Part shown: piece after piece, positions 28,594 through 37,776 of the stretch
How positions within the stretch are numbered: position 1 is the stretch's first letter
Layout of the letters: every line of letters starts with the position of its first letter
NCBI GenBank assembly: GCA_041398905.1
Contig: JAWKTV010000004.1
Location: forward strand, 186,001-250,000
DNA length: 64,000 nucleotides
Source: JAWKTV01 sp041398905
GTDB taxonomy: Bacteria > Planctomycetota > Planctomycetia > Planctomycetales > Planctomycetaceae
Direction: 5' to 3'
Notes under the pieces: model-generated
What the model was told of the DNA's origin: nothing
The model's database searches: none
The model's input: only the letters and a program-made list of their open reading frames with translations
Made by a program: the position numbers and the translations under genes

Positions 28594-31500
28594 CTACCCT
28601 TTCGTGATGACCTCGTCGAGGTTCATCAGCAGGTTGGCGAGCATCGTCCAGGTGGCGAGTTCAACATCGTGGGACTTGTCGCGGTCGAGGTGCAGCGGCT
28701 TCAAAAGGGTCGTGGCGGAATCGATTAGAGCCGTCGCTGAAGCGGGATTCGCAGTGAAGTCGGCCTGTTGAGATTCCAGCAGCGAGCGCAGTACCGTCAG
28801 CTCGCGTTCCGTCGGTTCGCGGGCGGTGAGCAGGCGGAACGCCCAGTTGAGCCGGGCCTCGTCGGACTCGCCCGCCTCGCGGAGCAGTCTTTGGGCGAAG
28901 TGGCGGTTCGCCTCAACGAACTGCTTGTCGTTCATCAGTGCGAGAGCTTGCAGCGGCGTGTTCGTGCGTGCGCGGCGAACGGTGCAGGCTTCCCGCGACG
29001 GGGCGTCAAACATCGCCAGCGCCGGCGGGTGTGCGGTTCGCTTCCAGAAGGTGTACATGCTGCGGCGATAGAGCTTCTCGCCGTCGTCCTGCGTGAAGCG
29101 CGCGGTGTTGCTGTCGGTGTAGCCGACAGCTTCCCACAGCCCCGACGGCTGGTAAGGCTTCACGCTCTCGCCGCCGATCTGCTCATTCAGCAGGCCGGAC
29201 ACGGCGAGGGCGGTGTCACGAATCATCTCCGCATCGAGTCGGAAGCGGGGGCCGCGGGAGAGGTAGCGGTTGAACTTGTCCTTCTGCAGTTTTTCCGGCG
29301 TGACGGTCGACGACTGCCGGTACGTGGATGACATCACAATCAACTTCTGCATCTGCTTGACGTCCCAACCCGACTCGACAAACTCGACCGCGAGCCAGTC
29401 GAGCAGTTCGGGATGCGAAGGGGCCTCACCCTGAATGCCGAAGTCCTCGGCCGTCTTGACCAACCCGGTACCAAACAGGCGTTGCCACCAGCGGTTCACC
29501 GTGACCCGGGCGGTCAACGGATGCGACGGGTGGACCAGCCACTGCGCGAGTCCCAGCCTGTTGACCGGCGCCCCCGCCGGCAGTGGCGGAAGAACCGCGG
29601 GGAGTTGCCGCTCGACCTTGTCGCCCGGCTTGTCGTACTCACCTCGGTTGAGCACAAAGGCGTCCTTGGGCGCGGCGAGTTCTTTCACGATCAACGTCTT
29701 CGCGATTGCCGCGTTGAGCTGATCGACCTCCTGCTGCAATCGATTCCGCGTTGACAGCAGCGGCGCCAGTTGTTGCTGCGAAGGCGGGTAGACATGTTCG
29801 AGGAAGTGGCGGCGGAGCAGTCCCCGCTGCTCTTCGCTGCGCTTCTCAGGCTCGGCCTTGAGGACATCACGGACCGGCTGGGGCAGGTCCTTACTCTCCT
29901 TGACGGCCAGTTCCCAGACCCGTTGCGACTCGAACGGCTGCCCCGCCTGCGGAGTCCGCGTGACGATGCCAGCCCGGTCCCAGTACAGCGTGCCACCAAA
30001 CTGCGTGAACGCCCAGCCATTGATCTTCGCGCCGGGCGCCAGCCCGACCTGATCGACCGGAACTTCGAGTCGCACCCACTGACCGGTCGCCGGGAGTTCG
30101 CCCAGTCGCAGCCGGCTCGGCGAGCTTTCATTCCCCCACTCGATGAGACTTTCACCCCAGTAGGCGCGGTGTTCCCATGTGCCGTCGTTGAACTGCAGCA
30201 TGAGCTGCTTCGGCGGGTTCGACGGGTCGAGATAAACGTGCGCGAACAGGACGTCTCCGCTGCCGACGACGAGCGGTTCTTTCGCTCCGGTGAAGAAGTG
30301 CTGGCTGCGGCCATCCGCCTGCCGACGTGTCGACTTCTCGCCTGCGAAGACGGGATGCGGCGCGGCGACGAATTCCCAGCCCGATCCGTCCTGCTGCAGG
30401 CTCGCCCCGGCCGGGGCTTCGTCGTCAATCCAGGCAAACTCCGTCGGCTCGAGCGTCGCGGCCGTCGCCTCACCCTGCGGGTCGGTGTATTCGATCTTCG
30501 CCAGGGCGTCGTCCAGTTCCTGGCGTGCCGAGGTCAGTTGGGTCTGGAACTCGCCGCGACGAGCGGTCTGTTCTTCGGTCGGGACTTCGATCACCGGCGG
30601 CGGCAGCAGCGCATTGCCGTCCATCGGATTCTCCTCGAACGAGTTGAAGAACGCATACAGCCCGTAGAACTCCTTTTGCGTGACGGGATCGAACTTGTGG
30701 TCGTGACAGACCGCGCAGCCGAGCGTGAGGCCCATGTACACGGTCGAGACCGTTTCGGTGCGGTCGACGGTGTAACGGACGTGCCACTCCTCGGCGATCG
30801 CTCCCCCTTCGCTGGTGGTGACGTTGCAGCGGTTGAAGCCGGTCGCCACCCGCTGCGGCAGCGTCGGCGACTCCAGCAGGTCACCCGCCAACTGTTCAAT
30901 CGTCATCTGGTCAAACGGCTGATTGGCGTTGAACGCCTGAATGAGCCAATCGCGGTACGGCCACATGGAACGGACGTTGTCGAGATGCAGCCCGTGAGTG
31001 TCGCCGTAGCGGGCGACATCCAGCCAGTACCGGGCCATGTGCTCGCCATACGCCGGAGACTTCAGTAGCCGATCCACGACTCGCTCATACGCTTCTGGCG
31101 AATCGTCCGCCAGAAACGCGTCGACTTCCGCCAGGGTCGGCGGCAGGCCGGTCAGGTCGTAGGTGACGCGGCGGATGAGCGTAGTCTTCGCGGCTTCGTC
31201 CGCCGGAGTCAGCCCGCGGCTCAACATGGCGGCCAGTGTGAATCGATCAATCTCGTTGCGTGGCCATTCGCTCAACTCAGCGGGGGCTGCTTCCAATGTG
31301 GGCGGCGTCGCCCGGACCGGCGGCTCGAACGCCCAGTGAGCCTCCCATTCCGCTCCCGCAGCGATCCACTTGCGGAACATCTCCACTTCGTCCGGCGTCA
31401 GGCGATCGTACCCCGATCCTGGCGGCGGCATCACCACATCCGGATCTTCGGAGGCGATGCGGGTCAGCAGTTTGCTCGTCTCAGGATGCCCGGCCGTCAG

Positions 31501-31755
31501 AATGGCCTCGTCTCCCTCGCCGGCGAACAGCCCCTCTTTCGTGTCGAGCCGCAGGTCGGCCTCGCGGGTTTCGTCGTCCGGCCCGTGGCACTGAAAGCAG
31601 CGGTTCGAGAGCAGAGGGCGAATATCACGGGTGAAGTCGACGCCCCCATCCGCCGCCCACACGACCGGGCCGGACAGTATCGTCCCCAGCACCAGACAGG
31701 CACGAACGACGACTGACGAACGACTACTCACGGAAACAGACTGCGGCAGAGCCAT
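28594..31755 (-). CDS. PSCyt1/DUF1549/DUF1553 planctomycete cytochrome-type protein
   Basis: 1053 residues from the ATG at 31755 (upstream in-frame starts exist). A signal peptide (VVRACLVLGTILSGPVVWA) is followed by the PSCyt1 domain with CxxCH heme motif in NRCFQCHGPD and DPDVVMPPPGSGYDRLTPDE. DUF1549 has a second CxxCH, CAVCHDHKFDPVTQKEFYG. The C-terminal DUF1553 has NRWWQRLFGTGLVKTAEDFG, SHPELLDWLAVEF and MSSTYRQSS. A ~200-residue insert between them resembles a carbohydrate-binding/jelly-roll domain. These heme proteins are planctomycete-specific and often neighbour sulfatase or DUF1501 genes; here a sulfatase is convergent. The biochemical role is unproven; polysaccharide metabolism is a common guess. 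Confidence 0.93.
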   Translation of the reverse strand: MALPQSVSVSSRSSVVVRACLVLGTILSGPVVWAADGGVDFTRDIRPLLSNRCFQCHGPDDETREADLRLDTKEGLFAGEGDEAILTAGHPETSKLLTRIASEDPDVVMPPPGSGYDRLTPDEVEMFRKWIAAGAEWEAHWAFEPPVRATPPTLEAAPAELSEWPRNEIDRFTLAAMLSRGLTPADEAAKTTLIRRVTYDLTGLPPTLAEVDAFLADDSPEAYERVVDRLLKSPAYGEHMARYWLDVARYGDTHGLHLDNVRSMWPYRDWLIQAFNANQPFDQMTIEQLAGDLLESPTLPQRVATGFNRCNVTTSEGGAIAEEWHVRYTVDRTETVSTVYMGLTLGCAVCHDHKFDPVTQKEFYGLYAFFNSFEENPMDGNALLPPPVIEVPTEEQTARRGEFQTQLTSARQELDDALAKIEYTDPQGEATAATLEPTEFAWIDDEAPAGASLQQDGSGWEFVAAPHPVFAGEKSTRRQADGRSQHFFTGAKEPLVVGSGDVLFAHVYLDPSNPPKQLMLQFNDGTWEHRAYWGESLIEWGNESSPSRLRLGELPATGQWVRLEVPVDQVGLAPGAKINGWAFTQFGGTLYWDRAGIVTRTPQAGQPFESQRVWELAVKESKDLPQPVRDVLKAEPEKRSEEQRGLLRRHFLEHVYPPSQQQLAPLLSTRNRLQQEVDQLNAAIAKTLIVKELAAPKDAFVLNRGEYDKPGDKVERQLPAVLPPLPAGAPVNRLGLAQWLVHPSHPLTARVTVNRWWQRLFGTGLVKTAEDFGIQGEAPSHPELLDWLAVEFVESGWDVKQMQKLIVMSSTYRQSSTVTPEKLQKDKFNRYLSRGPRFRLDAEMIRDTALAVSGLLNEQIGGESVKPYQPSGLWEAVGYTDSNTARFTQDDGEKLYRRSMYTFWKRTAHPPALAMFDAPSREACTVRRARTNTPLQALALMNDKQFVEANRHFAQRLLREAGESDEARLNWAFRLLTAREPTERELTVLRSLLESQQADFTANPASATALIDSATTLLKPLHLDRDKSHDVELATWTMLANLLMNLDEVITKG

Positions 31756-31938
31756 GAGACACCATTGCAAAGTGGCAATCAGGCGGAACACGCCAGACAT
31801 CATAAGCAACGCTGATGCGTCATGCGAATCGTCCCCGCGTCCTTTGAAGCTCGCCCATTCGTTCAGCCGGGACCAAGGTTCTTGGTGCATCGGCCGAGAC
31901 GCACCACAACCCGCTCAGAAACTGCCATCCGCAGGCCG

Positions 31939-32490
31939 TCAGTCCCGACCCCCGGCTTCACGGTGGCGGCGAATGATGTCTGCCGCTTCTTCCGCGACCG
32001 TCTTGAACACTCGCTTCTTTGCCACTGGAATCGGCTGTGCAGGTTCCGGCGCGGCGGCGTCGACGCCGAACACGGCAGTATCGTCCGACGCCGATGCGTC
32101 CACGTCGGTCAGCAGCATCGCGATGTCATCATCGGACAGCCGCTGGTCAGGGCTGCTTCGTCTCGGCTTCGCCTTGCCGGTGGAATCGGCCGTACCTCCC
32201 GAACTGTCCTGCAGCCGAAAGCCCATCGGTCCCACGACCAGCAAATCGCCCGGCCGCAGCAGGGTCTCCCCCGTAATCGGCGTCCCGTTCACAAAGGTTC
32301 CATTGCTGCTGCCCAGGTCGCGGACCCGCAACTCGTCGTCGCTTGTCACAATCGCGCAGTGCCTTCGGCTGACCTCTTTCGATCCAACGCGGATGCCCGC
32401 CTCGTCATCGCGGCCAACGATGGTCTCTCCGTTGGGTAGCTTCAGCCGCTTTCCCTTGTGCTTGCCGGTCTCGATGATGAACGAGTGCAT
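31939..32490 (-). CDS. FHA-domain protein
   Basis: 183 residues. An N-terminal forkhead-associated domain, which binds phosphothreonine peptides, occupies residues ~1-95 with the conserved GRDDEAG, SRRHC and DLGSSNGTFVNG. The C-terminal half is Asp/Ala/Pro-rich, probably disordered, with a Lys-Arg-rich tail. There is no signal peptide. FHA proteins commonly read out the activity of Ser/Thr kinases such as that at 1.9-4.7 kb, but any link is inference. The gene lies 67 bp downstream of the response regulator on the same strand and may be cotranscribed with it. Confidence 0.92.
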   Translation of the reverse strand: MHSFIIETGKHKGKRLKLPNGETIVGRDDEAGIRVGSKEVSRRHCAIVTSDDELRVRDLGSSNGTFVNGTPITGETLLRPGDLLVVGPMGFRLQDSSGGTADSTGKAKPRRSSPDQRLSDDDIAMLLTDVDASASDDTAVFGVDAAAPEPAQPIPVAKKRVFKTVAEEAADIIRRHREAGGRD

Positions 32491-32557
32491 GACTGGAACG
32501 CGATGAATAGACGAGAAACGTGAACGCCGGGATCGGTGATGAACTGTGAGGTCAGTC

Positions 32558-33109
32558 TCAGTCCCGGCGGGGGACGGTCAGTGAGGCTCCGCATTGAGGA
32601 CAATTCATGCGCTGACCGCGATGCGATCCCTTGACCTTGAGTTTACGCCCACACTCGCCGCAGTCGAAACGCACGCGCTCCGACTTCGCCTCGTCGGCGT
32701 TCAGATGCACCTGCTGCCAAACGCGATCCGCCGTCTCGCGAATCATCACAAGCAGTTCGTTCGGGTCATAGGGTTTCAAGAGATACCCGTCCGCCCCGAC
32801 CCGCAAGGCGAGGTCGCGGGCATCTTCGAGTTCAATTCCCGAAAGAAACACGATGGGAGTTTCCGCGTGCGATTGCTTCATCCGATCGCACACCTCGAAG
32901 CCCGAGACATCGTTCGGAAGGATGGCATCCAGCAGCACGAAGTCCGGCGGATTCATGATGAACGCCGAGTGGGCTTGTCCCGCGTCGCGGGCCACTTGCA
33001 CCTCGTAACCATGCTCGCCCAGAAACTTCTTCAGGAACTCCGCTTCGTCCCGGTCGTCCTCCACGACCAGAATTCGAGTGACGATGACCTGAGTGAGCGT
33101 ATGCGACAT
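32558..33109 (-). CDS. Response regulator with C-terminal zinc ribbon
   Basis: 183 residues. The receiver domain has the acidic pair in VVEDDRDEAEF, the phospho-acceptor Asp in FVLLDAILPND (~residue 61), a conserved Ser in IVFLSGIE and the Lys in YLLKPYD. There is no DNA-binding domain. Instead, after a short linker, the end is a zinc ribbon, CGECGRKLKVKGSHRG followed by NCPQCGASLTVP. The receiver-plus-ribbon architecture is unusual. No histidine kinase is adjacent. The ribbon is strikingly similar to the middle ribbon of the protein at 12.7-14.3 kb. Output is probably through protein or nucleic-acid contacts of the ribbon. Confidence 0.9.
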   Translation of the reverse strand: MSHTLTQVIVTRILVVEDDRDEAEFLKKFLGEHGYEVQVARDAGQAHSAFIMNPPDFVLLDAILPNDVSGFEVCDRMKQSHAETPIVFLSGIELEDARDLALRVGADGYLLKPYDPNELLVMIRETADRVWQQVHLNADEAKSERVRFDCGECGRKLKVKGSHRGQRMNCPQCGASLTVPRRD

Positions 33110-33490
33110 GAGGTTGCTGAACTGTTCGGCGAATACCGAAAACGCGGACGGTCAGTCGGTTCCTATCGACGGATCGACAAGCCAACACACCGAACGTTAT
33201 CAGGGGAAACGAGTGCGGTCGAGCGGTTCCTGCGAAAATGACGACCGAGTGAACCTTCACGATGTCGGCAACGCCGCAGCATGTCGCGCGTTCGACGACG
33301 TTGGGACGGTGACGCGCTGCAGCGATGCCAACCTGGCGGTACTGAGGAAGCGCTTGCCAAATGCAGTCAACGGCGACGCCGGGAGCACAGCCTGGGCCCG
33401 CTTCGCCGCCAACCGTCGTCGACAGCCCCACCTCGACTGACGGCTGCGACCACCTGCGACCACCCGCGCGACAAGGGCGATCGAAAGCCA
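33110..33490. other. Intergenic region upstream of the response regulator
   Basis: About 380 bp between the response regulator start and the end of the DUF6263-like gene, both leftward. No domain-bearing frame is visible, and no clear hairpin or promoter boxes were found. Confidence 0.45.
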
Positions 33491-34510
33491 TCACCGGTCG
33501 GACGACGACTTTCCGACCAGAGGCTCGTTCGTCGTCGTCAACTCTTCCACGACCTGCCGCTTGACCTTGAGGCTCGATCCCGCGCCGTTGAAGCCGACGA
33601 CCTGATTGTTCAGATTGGTGCGCTTGGTCAGCACCAGTCCACGATCAAGGTCGATCCGCAGCATGCCACCCGGCGTCTTCTGGATCAGTTGCGCTTCGTG
33701 CGAGGGGTCGTCGATCCGTGTCAGCCGAATCGTGCGCAGGTCGATGCTGGCGACGCCGTCCTCGACACTCGTCAGCGTGTACATCCGCTGCAGTTTCACC
33801 TTTCGGGTCAGATTTCCTTCAACCTTCAACGGCGCCTCGATGATCTCTCGCCAGGTTCCACCGATCGCCACCGGAGCCTCCGGGAGAATGGCGAGGACCT
33901 GCAGGTCGCGCTCCAGCGTACCCGCCGAGTCGCCGGCGGTCTCGACCTTGGCTTCGTAGGCGAGAATTGCCCCCCTGGCATCGACCGTGATGGTTGCGAC
34001 TTCACCTCCGATTGGCAGATGCGCGAACTCCGCTGGCGGGGCACCCGGCAGACGGCTGTCGTACTCGAGCGTCTTGCCATCACCTTCCGCCCGCATCAGC
34101 ACATGGTCGAGGTACAACTGCAGGACGACCGATCCATCGTCGTTCACCTTCTCCACGACGTACCGCTTCCACGACTTCGTCGAGTAGTTGACGGACGTTG
34201 CCGCTTCGGACTGCTGCACGTCGAACTCGGTCTCATCGTTTGAGACATACCGCAGCACCTGTCCGGGTCGGAACTGGTAACGCAGCGTGTAAAGTTCGTC
34301 GATCGCCGGCTGCACCACTTCCGGCGTCTCGGCGACGGGAGTCGCCCCCGCGGCCGATGTGTCCGCTGTCGTCGCATCGGTTGTCGGAGCTTCGACTGAA
34401 GGAGCTTCGACTGAAGGAGTCTCGGACTCCGTGGCCAACAGGTCACCGCCGCACAGCAGCAGCAACAGGAATCCACACTGGCCGAGGGCATTGACGTGGC
34501 GGAGCAGCAT
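33491..34510 (-). CDS. DUF6263-like secreted/lipid-interaction protein of unknown function
   Basis: 339 residues from the ATG at 34510 (an ATG 7 codons upstream, 34531, is also in frame). The N-terminus is a hydrophobic signal (CGFLLLLLCGGDLLA). A low-complexity stretch follows with two copies of a PSVEA unit, encoded by a tandem 15-bp repeat near 34390-34420, and Thr/Ala-rich residues. The main body resembles proteins named DUF6263: YQFRPGQVLRYVSND, VNDDGSVVLQLYLDHVLMRA and GGTWREIIEAPLKVEG. Similar proteins are frequent in planctomycetes and have no known function. Confidence 0.7.
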   Translation of the reverse strand: MLLRHVNALGQCGFLLLLLCGGDLLATESETPSVEAPSVEAPTTDATTADTSAAGATPVAETPEVVQPAIDELYTLRYQFRPGQVLRYVSNDETEFDVQQSEAATSVNYSTKSWKRYVVEKVNDDGSVVLQLYLDHVLMRAEGDGKTLEYDSRLPGAPPAEFAHLPIGGEVATITVDARGAILAYEAKVETAGDSAGTLERDLQVLAILPEAPVAIGGTWREIIEAPLKVEGNLTRKVKLQRMYTLTSVEDGVASIDLRTIRLTRIDDPSHEAQLIQKTPGGMLRIDLDRGLVLTKRTNLNNQVVGFNGAGSSLKVKRQVVEELTTTNEPLVGKSSSDR

Positions 34511-34635
34511 GACGAGTCTTCCGTGAAACACGTTCTGGTTTTTGAAACAGGCTTCGCGGCCTGTCGTTCAGGCGGACATCGGAGCCGCCCGGCTTGTTCG
34601 ATCAGCACTCAACGGCCGACCATGAGGGGCCACGA

Positions 34636-36330
34636 CTACCGCGATCGCACGTACCGCCGGGGCCGCGCTGGATGCGACAATGTCGTTTCCTGCAGGGACG
34701 GCTTATGACTGGTGCTGGGCTGCGACCCGTGCGTTGGCACCTCACTGCGGGTCAATGCCGCCGGAACCGTCCCCGAATGCCGCTCGCCGGCTGGCAGTTC
34801 ACCCCGCAGGTAGGTCAGCAGCTTGGGACTCGCCTGATGAATCACGACGATCTGACTCTCCGACTCCGGACGATTGCGAGGTCGGATGATGCACACGATC
34901 TCCGCATCGTCGTATCCGGCGAGTTGCGCCAGTTCGCCCGATGCCTCGGCCCGTCGACTCGCATCGTCCAACAGGTTGAACGGCTCCGCATCACGCTCTT
35001 GTCGCTCCTGTCCGCCGACTCCGGGGAACGCGTGCAGGAGCGATCCCCCCACGCCCGGATGCTCGCGATCCGGGGCGGACGAATTCGTGGCGGCGTCCGC
35101 CAGTTGCGACGGCTGAGCGAAGTCGCCGGCCTGCGGAGCCTGGTACAGGTGGGCCAGGCCGGCCGCGCCGAGCAGCGCGTGCACCGCGTCCAACCCGGCG
35201 TACACACCCCGCTGACGTGCCGGGTCGGCGGCGATACAGATGCCGACCAGCTCGCCACCCGAGCGGAACAGCCCACCACCCGAACGTCCCTGCACCGGCA
35301 CGCCGGTACACTCCACGGTGGCCGGACCTTCAAACGGGTTCAGCGTCGTGACTTTCAGGCTCTGCTCCGTCGGCGGCTGGCCACCGCTGCAACCGATGCT
35401 CAGCACCGGTTCGTCGACCTGTACGTTCTGCACCCCGCGCGCCACATTGATGACCGGCAACGGACGATCACACTGAATCTGAATCAGCCCGACATCCGAC
35501 TCTGCGTCGAAGCGAATCAGGTCCCCCGGATACGAGACTTCCTGACCATCTTCAAACAAGTGCACCTCGATCCGGCTCGACTCGTTGAAGCCGCGGAAGA
35601 TGTGAGCGCAGGTAATCAGTCGGGCGATGCCGTCGCGGGACTCGATGATTGTGCCTGAGCCGAGATTGATATGTCCGTCGATCGTCACACGGAGCCGACC
35701 ACTGGCCGCCATCTGAGGTGTGATCGCCGGCTGCTGGTTCGGCGGTCCGACGCCATCGAGCAACGAGTTGCTGCCCCGGTAGGTGGTGTCAGCGTTCGCA
35801 CGTTCACGTTCACTTTCGGCCAGCGCGCTCACATGTTCGGCGGGGTATGGCGAGGGGTTCGTCGTTACCGCGACGTCAGCATTTCCACGAGTTGACGGCC
35901 CGCGATCATCGCCCCACTGCGGAGACGACGTCGTTCCCGTCCCCAGTCTTACTTGCGGGTCAGCGACATACGGGACGTTGCCCGCTGGTGGCGCCGAGGC
36001 GTCAGCCACCGCGGCGGCGCGCGGAATCTGCTTCAACCAACTGCGAAGCTGCTGTTCGGACACCGCACCCGTTTGACGTTGGACTTCCTTGCCATCGATC
36101 ACCAGCACGAACGTCGGTAGCGACTGCACCCCCATTCGCTGTGCGTATTCGCGGTTCTGATCGAAGTCAACCTTGCGGATCGGCAGGCCTTCGCGCTCCA
36201 GCTTGGCGACTGTCGGCGCCACCTGCTGACAGGGGCCGCACCACGTCGCGCTGAAGTCCAGCACCTCGCCGCGATAGCCCGGGGCCGCCGAGGTCGCGAG
36301 AGCCAGCAGCAAAGCAGGTAGAGCGTTCAT
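34636..36330 (-). CDS. Thioredoxin-trypsin-like serine protease fusion, exported
   Basis: 564 residues from the ATG at 36330, with GGAGG at ideal spacing upstream. The frame continues further upstream to 36510 but lacks a ribosome site there. A short hydrophobic leader (PALLLALATSAAPG) is followed by a thioredoxin domain with active site WCGPC (residues 30-34) and cis-Pro region SLPTFVL. After a ~90-residue low-complexity linker, a trypsin-like domain shows His243 (ITCAHIF), Asp279 (DAESDVGLI) and Ser350 (GRSGGGLF), an intact triad in HtrA-like order. The last ~190 residues have no recognised domain. The combination suggests redox-linked proteolysis or a disulfide-rich substrate outside the cytoplasm, which is inference. 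Confidence 0.88.
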   Translation of the reverse strand: MNALPALLLALATSAAPGYRGEVLDFSATWCGPCQQVAPTVAKLEREGLPIRKVDFDQNREYAQRMGVQSLPTFVLVIDGKEVQRQTGAVSEQQLRSWLKQIPRAAAVADASAPPAGNVPYVADPQVRLGTGTTSSPQWGDDRGPSTRGNADVAVTTNPSPYPAEHVSALAESERERANADTTYRGSNSLLDGVGPPNQQPAITPQMAASGRLRVTIDGHINLGSGTIIESRDGIARLITCAHIFRGFNESSRIEVHLFEDGQEVSYPGDLIRFDAESDVGLIQIQCDRPLPVINVARGVQNVQVDEPVLSIGCSGGQPPTEQSLKVTTLNPFEGPATVECTGVPVQGRSGGGLFRSGGELVGICIAADPARQRGVYAGLDAVHALLGAAGLAHLYQAPQAGDFAQPSQLADAATNSSAPDREHPGVGGSLLHAFPGVGGQERQERDAEPFNLLDDASRRAEASGELAQLAGYDDAEIVCIIRPRNRPESESQIVVIHQASPKLLTYLRGELPAGERHSGTVPAALTRSEVPTHGSQPSTSHKPSLQETTLSHPARPRRYVRSR

Positions 36331-36676
36331 CGAGCGGCCTCCGTGCCAATGTGTCGATTTTGCAAACGCCGATTGGCGTTTTGACAAGTTCCCGCCACTC
36401 CGCCGAAGACGGCCGGGGAGTCGGTCGTGGTCGCGAACCTCGGAAAAACCGGCGATTTCCTTACCGCACAGCTCACCCAACAGGAGTGGTTCGCACCTCG
36501 CAACGGTCACTTATGCACCTAGCATACCGCACCGGCAAGAATCGCCGAATACCAGTTTTTTCGCTCCTTGCACTCCGATCCCGCAACTCACCGCGCAGGG
36601 CACTGGCAACCCGCATCCGAAGGTCTACCATGAACCATCACACCATCTGATCTCGCCAACCGCCGACACGAACGTC
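36331..36676. other. Divergent intergenic region between the Trx-protease and folB
   Basis: About 345 bp. It contains the inverted repeat at 36364-36381 described separately and the leader of folB. No gene is visible. Confidence 0.5.
36364..36381. promoter_or_regulatory. Inverted repeat upstream of the Trx-protease gene
   Basis: AAACGCC (36364-36370) and GGCGTTT (36375-36381) form a 7-bp inverted repeat with a GATT spacer. It is centred about 43 bp before the start codon at 36330. TTTTGACA overlaps one side. It could be an operator or leader hairpin; no regulator is implicated. Confidence 0.35.
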
Positions 36677-37030
36677 ATGGACCAGATTCATATCCGCGAC
36701 CTGCTCGTCCGCGCCATTCTGGGCATCAACGACGACGAACGGACCAACCGTCAGGACGTGCTCATCAATCTGACGCTGAACGTTGACACCCGTCCCGCCG
36801 CCGCTTCGGACAACATCGACGACGCCGTCAACTACCGCAGCCTGACGAAAGAGATCATTGCCCACGTCGAAGAGTCGCGATGCCTGCTGGTGGAACGGCT
36901 GGCCGACGAGATCGCCGCACTCGCGCTCCGCCACGCGCGCGTCCACAGCGTCGAGGTCAGCGTCGACAAGCCCGGAGCCTTGCGCTTCGCCCGCTCCGTC
37001 GGAGTCACCATCCGCCGCTCACGCGCGTAG
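36677..37030 (+). CDS. folB: Dihydroneopterin aldolase
   Basis: 117 residues, the family length. It catalyses dihydroneopterin to 6-hydroxymethyl-dihydropterin in folate synthesis. Visible signatures are DQIHIRDLLVRAILGINDDE at the N-terminus, the family VNYRSLTKEII and the catalytic-region VERLADEIA, and the closing VEVSVDKPGALRFARSVGV. folK, the next enzyme in the pathway, is not adjacent but lies at 54.4 kb. No other folate gene is nearby. Confidence 0.93.
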   Translation: MDQIHIRDLLVRAILGINDDERTNRQDVLINLTLNVDTRPAAASDNIDDAVNYRSLTKEIIAHVEESRCLLVERLADEIAALALRHARVHSVEVSVDKPGALRFARSVGVTIRRSRA

Positions 37031-37230
37031 CGGGCCCGCCATCGTCGCTATCGGCTTGTCGGACGGTGGTATCAGTCCACCCCCCGAGCGACGTCACTGT
37101 CGATTGCGGATCGACCGGTCCTGCCTCCGCCGGGACGTCGACACCAGTCGCGCCGCAGGTCCCGCCCGTGCGCCCTCGTTCGACTCCGTCGACTTGCGCA
37201 ATGCGGACGGGGCTCCTTTGATCAATCTCG

Positions 37231-37261
37231 CTCGATATATGTTGACAAGCAATGTATCGAG
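37231..37261. promoter_or_regulatory. Likely PadR operator
   Basis: CTCGATATAT (37231-37240) and ATGTATCGAG (37252-37261) form a 10-bp inverted repeat with one mismatch and an 11-base spacer. The spacer contains the -35 TTGACA box. ATGT...ACAT-like repeats are typical PadR sites, and the gene just downstream encodes a PadR, so autorepression is likely. Confidence 0.65.
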
Positions 37262-37271
37262 TGGCTATACA
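37242..37271 (+). promoter_or_regulatory. Sigma-70-type promoter of padR
   Basis: TTGACA at 37242-37247 and TATACA at 37266-37271 with an 18-bp gap. It is overlapped by the operator repeat and lies 29 bp before the GTG start at 37300. This is one of the best promoter matches in the window. Confidence 0.65.
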
Positions 37272-37299
37272 TAATCTGGCAACACACAGGAGGTTCACG

Positions 37300-37662
37300 G
37301 TGCGACAGGATGAACTGTACTCGGAACTGATGCGGGGCAGCCTCGACCTGCTCGTCCTCAGCACGCTGCGGGACGGGCCGAAGTATGGCTACCTCATTCA
37401 GCAGACACTCAGGGACGAAAGCGGCCAGCGGATCCGTATGCAGGCCGGCTCGCTGTACCCCATCCTGCACCGGCTCGAGGAAGAGAAGCTGGTGAAGGCG
37501 AGCTGGGATAGCACCACCGGCCGGCGTCGCAAGTGGTACGAGTTGACCGCGGCGGGCCGGAAGCACCTGCAGCACCGGGCGACGCAGTGGCGGGACTACG
37601 TCCAGTGCCTGCAAGGGCTACTGCAGCCCATCCTGGATGGCCTGCCGCAGCCCGCGACTTGA
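37300..37662 (+). CDS. PadR family transcriptional regulator
   Basis: 120 residues from a GTG at 37300 with a perfect AGGAGG six bases upstream; the in-frame ATG at 37252 falls within the operator and is rejected. The winged-helix has the PadR start MRGSLDLLVLSTLRDGPKYG, then the wing region MQAGSLYPILHRLEEEKLV, WDSTTGRRRKWYELTAAGRK, and a short C-terminal helix for dimerisation. PadR proteins repress nearby genes and often pair with a membrane protein carrying a HAAS (formerly permease prefix) domain, exactly as here 115 bp downstream. The ligand is unknown. Confidence 0.93.
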   Translation: MRQDELYSELMRGSLDLLVLSTLRDGPKYGYLIQQTLRDESGQRIRMQAGSLYPILHRLEEEKLVKASWDSTTGRRRKWYELTAAGRKHLQHRATQWRDYVQCLQGLLQPILDGLPQPAT

Positions 37663-37776
37663 ATTGAGTAAAGTTTCATCGGCGAACATTCGCGTCGCCG
37701 CACGTTTTTTTTGTGGCTGAAGTTGTCACGTCGGCCGCCGTTCGACCCACTCGGGAACCAGCGCTCCAGATCTCCC

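Noticed and set aside
34390..34420. 15-bp tandem repeat encoding two PSVEA units
   Set aside because: Only two copies in a low-complexity linker; no sign of a wider repeat array.
37252..37299. Longer PadR start at the in-frame ATG 37252
   Set aside because: It would fall inside the operator repeat and lacks a ribosome site; GTG at 37300 has AGGAGG.
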